A DNA stretch of 64,000 nucleotides. Source: Oerskovia turbata (GTDB lineage: Bacteria; Actinomycetota; Actinomycetes; Actinomycetales; Cellulomonadaceae). Shown piece after piece: positions 8,630-16,511 of this stretch. The position numbers and the translations under genes were made by a program. The stretch covers positions 1-64,000 of the forward strand of contig NZ_JOFV01000009.1 of NCBI RefSeq assembly GCF_000718325.1, written 5' to 3'. How positions within the stretch are numbered: position 1 is the first letter of the stretch; the number at the start of each line of letters is the position of its first letter. The notes beneath the pieces are model-generated. The model made no database searches. It was not told the origin of the DNA and was given only the letters and a program-made list of their open reading frames with translations.

Positions 8630-8707
8630 GGCGGCAGTCTGGCACCGGGGCGAGCGTCGCGAAGGTGCTGTCCACGTCCGAGGTGAGCGGCGCCGTCGGG
8701 CCTGCGG

Positions 8708-9691
8708 CTACCAGCGCTGCCGGGCCTCCTCGGCCCAGCCGACCAGCCCGTCCAGGTCGACCCACACTCCCTCGTCCGTGCGCGCACGGCCCGACCACGT
8801 GCCGAAGCACTGATGCGTCTCGCTGCCCACGACGAGCAGCTCGGTGCGTGCCACCCGCTCGTGGAAGGGCGTGAACAGCGCCTCGACCCCGTCCCCGGAG
8901 ACGCGCCACGGTGCGAGCCAGTCGGTGCGGTCGTACGTCCAGTCGAGCGTCGCGCCGATCTTGTGGAGCCGCCCGTCCACCAGGAGGGCGTTCTCCGTGG
9001 AGCCCGTGCCGTCCGTCCACCCGCCGCCGAGCTGGATGCCGCGGCCGTGCCCGCTGCCCGCGGCCCAGTTCCACGTCATGGCGTAGGGCCACCGGCCGCG
9101 CCCGTGGTCGAGCACCGCGAACGAGTCGTCGGCGTTGACGTCGTGCCGTGCGCCGCGCACCGTGAGCGAGCCGTGGACCGGGCGGGCCACGTCCTTGACC
9201 GTGTACTGGAACAACCGGTCGCTCCACGGCACGACGACCCCGAGCGACTCGTGCCCCGGCGGGAGGGGGACGGTCAGGTCGAGGCTCACCTCGTGCGACG
9301 CCACCCGGAGGCGGGTGGCCTCGGGGCGCTGCTCGATCACGATCGCGAGCTCCTTCGCGCGCGCCTCGACGCGGCCGGTGCCGCTGCGCCCCGGCATGAC
9401 CACGCCCCGGGCCAGGGGCACGACGACGTCGGTCACCGTCTCCTCGCCCGTCGCCCGGTCCAGGACGTACAGACCGTGGACGCCCGCGTAGTCGATCGAG
9501 GACGCGACGATCCCGACCACATGGGTCGGCGTGATCACGCCCCAGTACTCCCAGCGCTTGGTCCGCCCCCACCCGCGCAGGTTCGCGCGGTGCAGCGGGG
9601 TGCGCGTCCACCCGACCGCGTCCGGGTTCAGCCGGCCGTCGGGCAGGCACAGGTCGACCGAGGACGTGATCTCGCGCTCGTGCGTCGTCAT
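8708..9691 (-). CDS. DUF2804 family protein
   Basis: 327 residues matching the DUF2804 family, whose function is not established. Recognisable points are the opening LPDGRLNPDAVGWTRTPLH, the segment KRWEYWGVITPTHVVGIVASSIDYAG, and the middle DHGRGRWPYAMTWNWAAGSG followed by LGGGWTDGTGSTENALLVDG, which resemble lipid/lipocalin-like beta-sandwich enzymes such as hydroxyneurosporene dehydrogenase relatives. No signal peptide or membrane segment. It stands alone, with the oxidase-family gene 78 bases downstream on the same strand, so co-transcription is possible. Confidence 0.85.
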   Translation of the reverse strand: MTTHEREITSSVDLCLPDGRLNPDAVGWTRTPLHRANLRGWGRTKRWEYWGVITPTHVVGIVASSIDYAGVHGLYVLDRATGEETVTDVVVPLARGVVMPGRSGTGRVEARAKELAIVIEQRPEATRLRVASHEVSLDLTVPLPPGHESLGVVVPWSDRLFQYTVKDVARPVHGSLTVRGARHDVNADDSFAVLDHGRGRWPYAMTWNWAAGSGHGRGIQLGGGWTDGTGSTENALLVDGRLHKIGATLDWTYDRTDWLAPWRVSGDGVEALFTPFHERVARTELLVVGSETHQCFGTWSGRARTDEGVWVDLDGLVGWAEEARQRW

Positions 9692-9838
9692 GCGAGGAGG
9701 CTACTGGCCCGTGGTCGGCCGGGGCGTCGTACGGACGACACCTCGATGTCCTGCGCTCGCAACACGGACGAAACGACGGTGCCTCAGGATCGACACCACG
9801 GCCCCGGCAGCGGGGCGGTGACGACCCGAGGAGAGCCC

Positions 9839-10069
9839 ATGAGCACCCAACGCCCCTACTTCCTCGCCCCGAGCACCCCGCACCGGCGCTCCCGGTCCAC
9901 GCGGGCGGCCGGCGCACCCGGCATGCCCCGCACCGTCGAGTCCGGCGACAGCGCAGGCAAGCCCGTGCGCCGTGCCAACCCCGGCGACGAACGGACGATC
10001 GACCCCGCGGACCGCAAGCGTCGGGCGCTCGCGGCCCTCGGGGACCTGACGCGGGGCCTCGGCAGCTGA
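9839..10069 (+). CDS. Small basic hypothetical protein
   Basis: 76 residues, Arg- and Pro-rich, no Cys, no membrane segment, probably disordered. I consider it real because ATG 9839 has a strong ribosome site GAGGAGAG (9828-9835) and its codons have the C/G third-base bias of true genes. The C-terminal half (DPADRKRRALAALGDLTRGLG) could form one amphipathic helix. I do not recognise the family. It lies between two minus-strand genes and so has its own promoter in 9692-9838, where GTCGT-ACGG-ACGAC forms a short dyad. Confidence 0.6.
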   Translation: MSTQRPYFLAPSTPHRRSRSTRAAGAPGMPRTVESGDSAGKPVRRANPGDERTIDPADRKRRALAALGDLTRGLGS

Positions 10070-10173
10070 GACCTGTCCGACCGGGACGCCGCTGACGCCG
10101 GTGGCCGGGGTGTCAAGGGCGACACCTCTCCACCCGCGGGGCGTGCCCGACGGCGCCCCTCCCGTCCGGGCGG

Positions 10174-10935
10174 TCAGCCCGGCTTGCGCGCGTCGACCAG
10201 GAAGCGCGTCGTCGTCGCGACGAACGGTCCCTCGGCCTCGATCTGCTCGTGCAGCGCGGCGAGGTGCGGGCGGTACTCCTCGACCGTGAACCCCGGGACC
10301 ATCCACACGACCTTCCGCAGGAAGTAGACCACCGCGCCGACGTCGAAGAACTCGGTGCGCAGCTCCTCGAACCGTAGGTCGACGACCTCGAGCCCGGCCG
10401 CCTCGGCCGCGGCACGGTCGTCGTCGGGGTGGCGGCCGTTGCGGACCTCCTCGGGCTGCGGGCCCAGGAAGAACTCGACGAGCTCGAACACGCTGTACGG
10501 GCCGACGTGCTGCGCGAAGTACGTTCCGCCCGGGGTGAGGACGCGCGCGATCTCGGACCACCACGGCGTCACGGGGTGGCGGCTCACGACGAGGTCGAAC
10601 GACTCGTCAGCGAACGGCAGGGGCGGCTCGTCCGCGTCGGCGACGACCGCGACGCCGAGCGGGTGCAGGAGCCTCGTGGCCCTGGCGACGTTCGGGGGCC
10701 AGCCTTCGGTCGCGACGGTCAGTCGGGGGAACCGAGGGACCGAGGCGAGGACCTCGCCGCCGCCCGTCTGGAGGTCGAGGGCCGCGCTCGCGGTGGCCAT
10801 ACGCTCGCTCATCGAGCGGGCGTAGCCCCAGGACGGACGTTGCTCGGTCGCGCGGCCGTCGAGCCAGGAGAAGTCCCAGCCGTCGACGGAGACGGAGGCT
10901 GCTTCGGAGACGAGGTCGTCGAAGGATCGCTTCAT
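10174..10935 (-). CDS. Class I SAM-dependent methyltransferase
   Basis: 253 residues with a Rossmann-like methyltransferase core. SAM-binding motif I is degenerate (ALDLQTGGGEVLAS near residues 52-65), followed by the ATEGWPPNVARATRLL acidic-loop region, LPFADESFDLVVSRHPVTPW (motif IV) and IARVLTPGGTYFAQHVGP. The substrate is not indicated; similar actinobacterial proteins are unassigned. ATG 10935 is followed by MKRSFDDLVSEA. It has a short gap to the small membrane-protein gene upstream and could share a transcript with it. Confidence 0.8.
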   Translation of the reverse strand: MKRSFDDLVSEAASVSVDGWDFSWLDGRATEQRPSWGYARSMSERMATASAALDLQTGGGEVLASVPRFPRLTVATEGWPPNVARATRLLHPLGVAVVADADEPPLPFADESFDLVVSRHPVTPWWSEIARVLTPGGTYFAQHVGPYSVFELVEFFLGPQPEEVRNGRHPDDDRAAAEAAGLEVVDLRFEELRTEFFDVGAVVYFLRKVVWMVPGFTVEEYRPHLAALHEQIEAEGPFVATTTRFLVDARKPG

Positions 10936-10985
10936 ACGTTCGATCCTGGCAGGTGTGAGCAGGTGGTGGTCAGCTGGCTCGGGGG

Positions 10986-11183
10986 TCAGTTGTTGACGAT
11001 GAGCGCGATCGTGGTGATCACAGCACCCCAGAAGGCGATGCCGACGCCGAGGGCGATGCCCATGCCGTGGCCCCCGCTGCTGGAGTGCCCGCGCTGCTCA
11101 CCGGCGCGCACGACCCACGCGGCGCGCACGGCGAGGGACACGCCGAGCACCACGAGAACCAGCCCTACCGTAACCCATACCAT
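10986..11183 (-). CDS. Small two-helix membrane protein
   Basis: 65 residues from ATG 11183: helix 1 TVGLVLVVLGVSLAVRAAWV, a polar loop with a Ser/Gly/His patch (RGHSSSGGHG), helix 2 MGIALGVGIAFWGAVITTIA. Function unknown to me. The frame is open further upstream, but that part lacks membrane or codon-bias character, so I took the internal ATG. It probably forms an oligomer or accessory subunit in the cytoplasmic membrane. The SD is weak (GTGGGA). Confidence 0.55.
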   Translation of the reverse strand: MVWVTVGLVLVVLGVSLAVRAAWVVRAGEQRGHSSSGGHGMGIALGVGIAFWGAVITTIALIVNN

Positions 11184-11497
11184 TGTCCCACTCTGCACGT
11201 AGGAGGCCGCTGCCCGCAATTCGAAGAACCTCCTGGTACGTGGTGTTTTATGCCACACAGAGGCGGGCCATGTGCGAAACCCTAGGTGTCGTTCCTGGGA
11301 ATCCGGACGGTGCTCACTGAGTGGGACGTCACCCCCTCTATGCATGGGACGTGCGAGTCAGTCGTCATTCACGCACGGTCCCGTGCGGAGAGCGGCCAGC
11401 GCCTGGCCTGGCGTCGGCCGGAACCCGGGCCATGTGCTCCTCGCAGCCGAGATCGACGACGCCACGACGAGTCGCAGCACGCAGAGAGGGGGGCTGA

Positions 11498-11660
11498 GAT
11501 CGGAAGGAGTGCGTCCGATCGCCCGCCATCCGAACGCGGTTCGTCAACCCCCGCTCGTAGGGGGTAATGTCTTCCTCGGTGGCGCGAAGTACCCCCTGCA
11601 TCGCGCCACCACCTAACGTTCACGAAGCCCCTGATCGGCCCCGGCCGGCGGGGGCTTCGT
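11498..11660 (+). ncRNA. Candidate structured small RNA, C-rich loops (possibly 6C-like)
   Basis: Successive perfect stems: GATCGGA/TCCGATC (11498-11520, loop contains AGGAG), CGAAC/GTTCG (11531-11543), ACCCCC/GGGGGT (11547-11565), GGTGGCGCGA/TCGCGCCACC (11578-11610) with a 13-base loop containing five C, and a terminator-like stem (11622-11660). The strand AGGGGGTA (11559-11566) can pair either with ACCCCC just before it or, over 8 bases, with TACCCCCT in the loop at 11590-11597, so two structures compete. C-rich loops before a terminator resemble the actinobacterial 6C RNA class, but I cannot confirm that family. Strand is inferred from the terminator position; no clear promoter was found. 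Confidence 0.4.
11622..11660 (+). terminator. Intrinsic terminator-like hairpin
   Basis: ACGAAGCCCC (11622-11631) pairs perfectly with GGGGCTTCGT (11651-11660), with GGCCCCGGCC able to fold inside the loop. There is no U-run, as is common in high-GC actinobacteria. Confidence 0.6.
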
Positions 11661-11753
11661 CGTTCCCCGACCGGTGCGCTGCGCACGTTCGCGCCCGCCC
11701 GACGGGCGCTGCGCCGTCGGGCCGTCCTCGCTGGTGAGGCCGCGGATCCGGGC

Positions 11754-11814
11754 TAGGATCACCGAGGAGTCTGGAAGTAGGCCCGCTCCTTTCCCATGCC
11801 CTGGGGGCCTACTT
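11754..11814 (+). promoter_or_regulatory. -10 box and start-codon-sequestering hairpin of the ANTAR gene
   Basis: TAGGAT at 11754-11759 is a good -10 box. Downstream, AAGTAGGCCC (11775-11784) and GGGCCTACTT (11805-11814) form a perfect 10-bp stem with a 20-base loop. The 3' arm contains part of the G-rich ribosome site and the first two bases of the TTG start (11813-11815), so folding should hide the start. Confidence 0.5.
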
Positions 11815-12490
11815 GACCACTTCGCACAACCCGTCGCGCAGATTCGACCCCGAGCTCGCCGAGGCCCTGCTGGGCGGTGCACCGCAGATCGTCGGCCAGT
11901 TCATCCTCGACCTGGCCGACCAGAGCTGGTGGTGGTCCGACGAGCTGTACGCCATGCACGGCTTCCGGCCCGGCGAGATCATGCCCACGACCGCGCTCAT
12001 GGTCGCGCACAAGCACCCCGAGGACCGCGAACGCGTCGAGGACGCCCCGCTCACCGCCGTCACCACCGGTGAACCCTTCAGCTCCGTCCACCGCATCGTC
12101 GACGCACAAGGACGGACGCGGACGCTCGGCGTCGTCGGGCGCGCACGGCTCGACCGTCGCACAAGCGAAGCCACGCACGTCTCGGGCTACTTCATCGACC
12201 TCACGACGACGCAGCGCGAGCTCGCCCAGCGCGAGGCCACCGCCGCGATCCGGGCGTCCTCCGCGAGCCGCTCCACGATCGAGCAGGCCAAGGGCGCCGT
12301 CATGGCGATCTACGGGCTGCCCGCCGAGGAGGCGTTCGGCCTCATGTGCCACCACTCGAGCGTCAACAACGAACCCCTGCGCGACCTGTCACGGCGGCTC
12401 GTCGCAGAACTCACCGCAGGCGGGGCCGCAGGCGCGCTGCAGCGGGCAGACCTCGACAGGTTCTTCGAGGGGAAGCGGCCGGTGCGGTGA
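11813..12490 (+). CDS. PAS and ANTAR domain regulator
   Basis: 225 residues: PAS sensor domain (~25-135; WWWSDELYAMHGFRPGEIMP resembles PAS_3 modules) and ANTAR RNA-binding domain (~150-215; STIEQAKGAVMAIYGLPAEEAF is the diagnostic three-helix start, with the conserved Ala and Leu positions). ANTAR proteins bind paired hairpins in nascent RNA and prevent termination. TTG 11813 is the first possible start after an in-frame stop at 11735. It overlaps the hairpin described above, so auto-control at RNA level is conceivable. It ends 11 bases from the tRNA on the opposite strand. Confidence 0.85.
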   Translation: MTTSHNPSRRFDPELAEALLGGAPQIVGQFILDLADQSWWWSDELYAMHGFRPGEIMPTTALMVAHKHPEDRERVEDAPLTAVTTGEPFSSVHRIVDAQGRTRTLGVVGRARLDRRTSEATHVSGYFIDLTTTQRELAQREATAAIRASSASRSTIEQAKGAVMAIYGLPAEEAFGLMCHHSSVNNEPLRDLSRRLVAELTAGGAAGALQRADLDRFFEGKRPVR

Positions 12491-12501
12491 GGGCGAGACG
12501 G

Positions 12502-12573
12502 TGGGCCCCGTGGGACTCGAACCCACAACCTACGGATTAAAAGTCCGCAGCTCTGCCATTGAGCTAGAGGCCC
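12502..12573 (-). tRNA. tRNA-Lys (anticodon TTT)
   Basis: 72-nucleotide cloverleaf on the minus strand: acceptor 5' GGGCCTC pairs with GGGGCCC, D-arm AGCTC..GAGCT, anticodon loop CTTTTAA (anticodon TTT), T-arm GTGGG-TTCGAGT-CCCAC. Discriminator A at 12502; CCA is not encoded. A TAGACT box on the minus strand at 12621-12626 may be its -10. Confidence 0.95.
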
Positions 12574-13069
12574 GGGCGCCGTGCGCGCGCCTCGTCCGAG
12601 GCGGCACCAAGGCCCGCGCAGAGTCTACGCGCCGAGCCCCTGCCCACGGCGACGTGCCCACGGTGGCGAGCGGCGCCGTCGGGCCGGATGGCGCCCGGAC
12701 GTCGCGGCTCGGCTGGGCGGCGTCGTCGACGGCCCGGTGGTCCGGTGAGCGAAGCGCGGTCACGGAGCCATGCTCCCACCGGCCTCAGCTGGCGCTGAGT
12801 GCGGAGTAGTTGTCGTGCAACGCGTCGCTTCACGACAACTACTCCGCACTCAGCGGGCGGCGCCACGTCGCCCCCGCAGGCGCGGACCCTAACGCGGTCC
12901 GCGGGGGCTTGTCGCGCTCGATCCCACTGGGTGAGAGACACGCCGTGAATCGGCTCCCGACCTTGCGATCGGGCCCGATCCTTGTTTGGTTGGAGGCAAC
13001 CGAAAGGCGCACGCCGAGGGTTCGTCGCAAGACTGCCCGTGCGTCCCCAGGCAACCGAGAGGAGCTCCC
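12574..13069. other. Intergenic region upstream of tRNA-Lys and the HesB-like gene
   Basis: 496 bases without a protein gene. It holds the tRNA promoter region, one CGCCGTCGGG copy (12674-12683), a perfect 25-bp inverted repeat (12793-12855) and, near the HesB-like gene, a GGTTG-GAGG-CAACC dyad plus a repeated AGGCAACCGA element (about 12994 and 13049). Confidence 0.6.
12793..12855. repeat. 25-bp perfect inverted repeat
   Basis: Left arm 12793-12817 (begins CGCTGAGTGCGGAGTAG) and right arm 12831-12855 are exact reverse complements around a 13-base loop. The stem has mixed composition (about 56% GC), lower than the surroundings. It could be a terminator or a second palindromic repeat family; the arms do not match the 42-bp family. 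Confidence 0.8.
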
Positions 13070-13354
13070 ATGCTCACCCTGACCGACAACGCCCGCGATG
13101 CAGTCCAGGACCTCACCACGCGGGCCGGAGTGCCCGACGGTGGCGGCCTCCGGATCGCCGAGTCGGCACCGCAGTCCGGCGACTTCGAGCTGGCACTCGT
13201 GCCGAGCCCGCAGCCCGACGACACGGTGGTCGAGAGCGGCGACGCACGAGTCTTCGTCGAGCCGACCACCTCTGTCGCGCTCGCGAACCTCACGCTGGAC
13301 ACCGACCCTCGTGCGACCGAGGGCCCCGGGTTCGTCCTCACGCCGCAGGCCTGA
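13070..13354 (+). CDS. HesB/IscA-fold protein lacking all cysteines
   Basis: 94 residues resembling the A-type iron-sulfur carrier fold: LTLTDNARDAVQDLTTRAGVPDGGGLRIAE at the start and FVEPTTSVALANLTLD in the middle match the HesB-like pattern. A true carrier has three Cys (C-x60-CGC); this protein has none, so it cannot hold a cluster in the usual way. Such Cys-less forms are common in actinobacteria and their role is unknown. ATG 13070 has GAGAGGAG a few bases upstream. It stands alone, followed by a 42-bp palindrome between it and the convergent gene. Confidence 0.7.
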   Translation: MLTLTDNARDAVQDLTTRAGVPDGGGLRIAESAPQSGDFELALVPSPQPDDTVVESGDARVFVEPTTSVALANLTLDTDPRATEGPGFVLTPQA

Positions 13355-13545
13355 GCAGCCCGGCACCACCTGCGGGGCCTGACAGCCCGCACCACGACTC
13401 GACCGGCTGCGCGGCCCGCCCGTCCCGGGAGCCGACCTCCCCTCCTCCTCGGAAGGTTCCCGGCCCGGCCAGGGCCACGCACCCGATCACCCGACGGGCC
13501 GTCCGCGCACAGCGGGCGGCCCGTCGTCGTGCGCGCTGACGAGGT

Positions 13546-13587
13546 TGTCAGAGTGAGCGTGACCCCGGGCTCACGCTCACTCTGACA
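13546..13587. repeat. 42-bp palindrome, copy 1
   Basis: Begins TGTCAGAGTGAGCGTGA and ends with its exact complement TCACGCTCACTCTGACA; the centre CCCCGGGC is nearly palindromic. Lies between two convergent genes. Member of the nine-copy family of this window. Confidence 0.9.
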
Positions 13588-13603
13588 GGGGGACCAGCGC
13601 GCC

Positions 13604-14350
13604 TCACGCCGCCGCCGGCGACACGATCCAGTACCCGCCCAGGACGGCCGCGCCGACGGTCACGAGCAGGAACACCCCGACCCACACGAGCCCGGGGATG
13701 CCGGTGAGCCGCGCGAGCATGTCGGCGTCGGACTGGCGGGCCTTGCCGCGGCTGCGGGAGACCTGCAGCTCCAGGACGGGCCTGATCGCGCCCAGCAGCA
13801 GGAACCACGTCACGGCGTACGCGACGGCGCCCTGCACGGGCGGCGTCGCGGCCCACGACACGACGACGAGCGCCACTCCGCTCACCAGCACCGACCACAG
13901 GCCGAACCAGTTGCGGATCTGCAGGAGCATCAGGGTCAGCAGCAGCACCAGGAGCCACAGGAGCCCGACGGCGTAGCCCGCCCGCAGCAGCGCGGCCGCC
14001 CCGAGCCCCACGAGACCTGGGCCGACGTACCCCATGAAGGCCGTGAGGACCATGCCGACGCCGCGCGGCTTGCCGTAGGAGACCGTGAGGCCCGACGTGT
14101 CGGAGTGCAGGCGGATGCCCGTCAGGCGTCGCCCGGTGAGCAGGGCCGCGATGGCGTGCGCGCCCTCGTGCGCGATCGTCACGACGTGCCGAGCGACCCG
14201 CCACACGGGTGTGAACACCACGACGATCAGCGCGACGAGCGACATCGACAGCACGACCGCCGAGGCCGGCGCGGGCACGGGGGTCGTGGCCGCCGACCAG
14301 ATCTGACCGATGACGTCGCCCACGGAGCTCATGAAGTCCACGGGCGACAT
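13604..14350 (-). CDS. M50-family membrane metalloprotease-like protein
   Basis: 248 residues with about six membrane helices. The zinc motif HEGAH (in VVTIAHEGAHAIAALLTGRR) is an HExxH site in a membrane-adjacent helix, as in the M50 family. Site-2 proteases cut membrane-bound anti-sigma factors, but this is the compact actinobacterial M50B-like type without PDZ domain and with an unknown substrate. The later helices contain no clear NPDG motif, so activity is uncertain. ATG 14350 is preceded by no strong ribosome site. It diverges from the DEAD-box helicase gene. Confidence 0.75.
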   Translation of the reverse strand: MSPVDFMSSVGDVIGQIWSAATTPVPAPASAVVLSMSLVALIVVVFTPVWRVARHVVTIAHEGAHAIAALLTGRRLTGIRLHSDTSGLTVSYGKPRGVGMVLTAFMGYVGPGLVGLGAAALLRAGYAVGLLWLLVLLLTLMLLQIRNWFGLWSVLVSGVALVVVSWAATPPVQGAVAYAVTWFLLLGAIRPVLELQVSRSRGKARQSDADMLARLTGIPGLVWVGVFLLVTVGAAVLGGYWIVSPAAA

Positions 14351-14571
14351 TCCACCACGCCCGCAGGTGCGGACGGTGAGAGGTCCGGGCGAGCCGTCGT
14401 CGGAGGTGTGGGATCGGTGTGGGACGTGGAGACGTCGATCACGATCGACGCACGCGCGCCCCAGTCGTGAGAGAGTGGGGACCGTGGCTGCGCATCTCTG
14501 CGCGCCCAGCGTCGTGGAGTTCCCTGGATTTCTTGCGGCGAACCCCGACCCTACGCCCGAGAGGCAAACCC

Positions 14572-16326
14572 TTGAACAACTCCCTTCGTGCTGCCGTGCG
14601 CCCGAACGCCGCAGCCCCCCGCACCACCTCGTCGCAGGGGCAGCAGTCCCGCGACACCAACCGCCCGGCCCGCGACGACCGGGCCCGCCCGGCCCGGGAC
14701 TCGCGCGACGAGCGTGACTCCCGTCCCGCCAAGGTGACCCGTGACGGTCGCCCGGTCCGTGAGCGCGACTCGCGCGACGGCCGCGGCGCCGGCCAGGGGC
14801 GGCCCGCTGGTGGCAACCGTGAGCAGCACGCTCCCCGTGAGCAGCACGAGCAGCGTCCCGCCCCGGTGCGTTCGTCCGTCCCGACCGTCGTGCCCGAGGG
14901 CCTGACGTTCGCCGACTTCGCGATCCCGACCACGGTGATCCGTGAGCTCTCCAGCCAGGGCATCGAGTCGCCGTTCCCCATCCAGGTGGCCTCGCTGCCG
15001 GACACGCTCAAGGGCCGCGACGTCCTGGGCCGTGGCCGCACGGGCTCGGGCAAGACCCTCGCGTTCTCGCTGCCGGTCGTGACGCGCCTGTCCCAGTCGG
15101 ACACGCGCCGCGCCGCCCGTCGCCCCCGCGCCCTGGTCCTGTGCCCGACGCGTGAGCTCGCCAACCAGATCAACGCCACGATGGAGCCGCTCGCGAAGGC
15201 CCTGGGCCTGAACACGACGACCATCTTCGGTGGTGTCGCGCAGAGCCGCCAGGTCAGCGCGCTCAACGCAGGTGTCGACATCGTCATCGCCTGCCCGGGC
15301 CGCCTCGAGGACCTCCTCAACCAGCGTGTCCTGTCGCTCGACGGCATCGAGATCACGGTCCTCGACGAGGCCGACCACATGGCCGACCTGGGCTTCCTGC
15401 CCGGCGTCAAGCGCATCATGGACAAGACCCCGACGCGCGGCCAGCGCCTGCTGTTCTCTGCGACGCTCGACAACGGCGTGGACCAGCTCGTCAAGCGGTA
15501 CCTGAGCAACCCGGTGAGCCACTCGGTCGACTCTGCCGAGTCGCCCGTCTCCAACATGACGCACCACATCTTCGCGGTCCGTGACGCGGACGCGAAGAAG
15601 GACGTCGTGCAGCAGCTCGCGTCGGGCACGGGCCGTCGTGTCCTGTTCACGCGCACCAAGCACCAGGCGAAGAAGCTCGCGAAGCAGCTCACGGCGCAGG
15701 GCATCCCGTCGGTGGACCTGCACGGCAACCTCGGTCAGGGGGCGCGCGAGCGCAACCTCGAGGCGTTCTCGAACGGGTCCGTCCGTGTGCTCGTCGCGAC
15801 CGACATCGCGGCGCGCGGCATCCACGTCGACGAGATCGAGCTGGTCGTCCACGTCGACCCGCCGGCCGAGCACAAGGCGTACCTGCACCGCTCGGGCCGT
15901 ACGGCTCGCGCCGGTTCCGAGGGCGTCGTCGTGACGGTCATGCTTCCCGAGCAGCGGAGCGACGTGAAGGACCTGACCCGTAAGGCGAAGATCACGGCGC
16001 AGCCCCAGCCCGTCGCCCCGGGGGACGCGGCCATCACGGCGCTCGTCGGTGACGTCGCCGAGTACGTGCGCCCTGCGGACATCACGCCGCCGCAGACGCA
16101 GGCGCGTCGTGGCACGCCGTCGCGCAACGGTGGGTCGCGTGCGGCCCGCACGTCGGCCCCGGCCAAGTCCGCAGGCCCGACGGCGCAGCGCGCCCAGGGT
16201 GGTCGCGGCCAGTCGGCGCAGGGTGGCGAGGGCGGCGCTGGTGCGCAGGCTCGTCGTCGCGGCGGCCGTGGTCGCGCGCAGCGCGGTGGCGGCTCGGCGA
16301 CGGTGTACTCGTCGTCGTCGTACTGA
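14572..16326 (+). CDS. DEAD-box ATP-dependent RNA helicase
   Basis: About 584 residues. A basic, low-complexity Arg/Asp-rich N-terminus (~1-110) precedes the helicase core: Q-motif FADFAIP..FPIQ, Walker A GRTGSGKT, PTRELA, DEAD in VLDEADHMADLGF, SAT in LLFSATLD, and in domain 2 VATDIAARGIHVDEIELVVH and HRSGRTARAG. The Gly/Ala/Arg-rich C-tail ends in GGRGRAQRGGGSATVYSSSSY. It unwinds RNA in ribosome assembly or mRNA decay; DeaD/RhlE-like. TTG 14572 has AGAGG upstream. The 220-base leader could serve cold or RNA-level control. The gene is followed by the remarkable repeat region. Confidence 0.95.
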   Translation: MNNSLRAAVRPNAAAPRTTSSQGQQSRDTNRPARDDRARPARDSRDERDSRPAKVTRDGRPVRERDSRDGRGAGQGRPAGGNREQHAPREQHEQRPAPVRSSVPTVVPEGLTFADFAIPTTVIRELSSQGIESPFPIQVASLPDTLKGRDVLGRGRTGSGKTLAFSLPVVTRLSQSDTRRAARRPRALVLCPTRELANQINATMEPLAKALGLNTTTIFGGVAQSRQVSALNAGVDIVIACPGRLEDLLNQRVLSLDGIEITVLDEADHMADLGFLPGVKRIMDKTPTRGQRLLFSATLDNGVDQLVKRYLSNPVSHSVDSAESPVSNMTHHIFAVRDADAKKDVVQQLASGTGRRVLFTRTKHQAKKLAKQLTAQGIPSVDLHGNLGQGARERNLEAFSNGSVRVLVATDIAARGIHVDEIELVVHVDPPAEHKAYLHRSGRTARAGSEGVVVTVMLPEQRSDVKDLTRKAKITAQPQPVAPGDAAITALVGDVAEYVRPADITPPQTQARRGTPSRNGGSRAARTSAPAKSAGPTAQRAQGGRGQSAQGGEGGAGAQARRRGGRGRAQRGGGSATVYSSSSY

Positions 16327-16340
16327 CGGACGGTTGCCCG

Positions 16341-16440
16341 CCGAGGGTGACGCGCTCTGTCGCCGAGGGTGACGTACCCACCCGCCGAGGGTGACGTACC
16401 CACCCGCCGAGGGTGACGTACCCACCCGCCGAGGGTGACG
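16341..16440 (+). repeat. Five 22-bp tandem repeats, forward
   Basis: The core CCGAGGGTGACG starts at 16341, 16363, 16385, 16407 and 16429, exactly 22 bases apart. The three middle units share the same spacer, giving CCGAGGGTGACG plus TACCCACCCG. Two helical turns per unit would place all copies on one DNA face. Confidence 0.95.
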
Positions 16441-16450
16441 ACACGCTTCG

Positions 16451-16488
16451 GGACCCCGGTGGTGATCTTCGGATCACCACCGGGGTCC
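16451..16488 (+). terminator. 17-bp hairpin with TTCG loop
   Basis: GGACCCCGGTGGTGATC (16451-16467), loop TTCG, then its exact complement to 16488. A UUCG tetraloop on a long GC stem is a textbook terminator; it sits at the centre of the two repeat arrays. Confidence 0.8.
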
Positions 16489-16511
16489 TCTGCGTTCGGG
16501 CCGAAGCGTGC

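Larger units (their letters stand above)
11184..11812. other. ORF-free interval with hairpins
   Basis: 629 bases with no convincing protein gene on either strand: codon bias is absent and the ORFs that exist overlap one another. The second half contains a run of five hairpins (listed as a candidate RNA), then a strong terminator-like stem, one CGCCGTCGGG copy (11712-11721) and the promoter of the ANTAR gene. The first half (11184-11490) shows nothing I can name. Confidence 0.6.
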
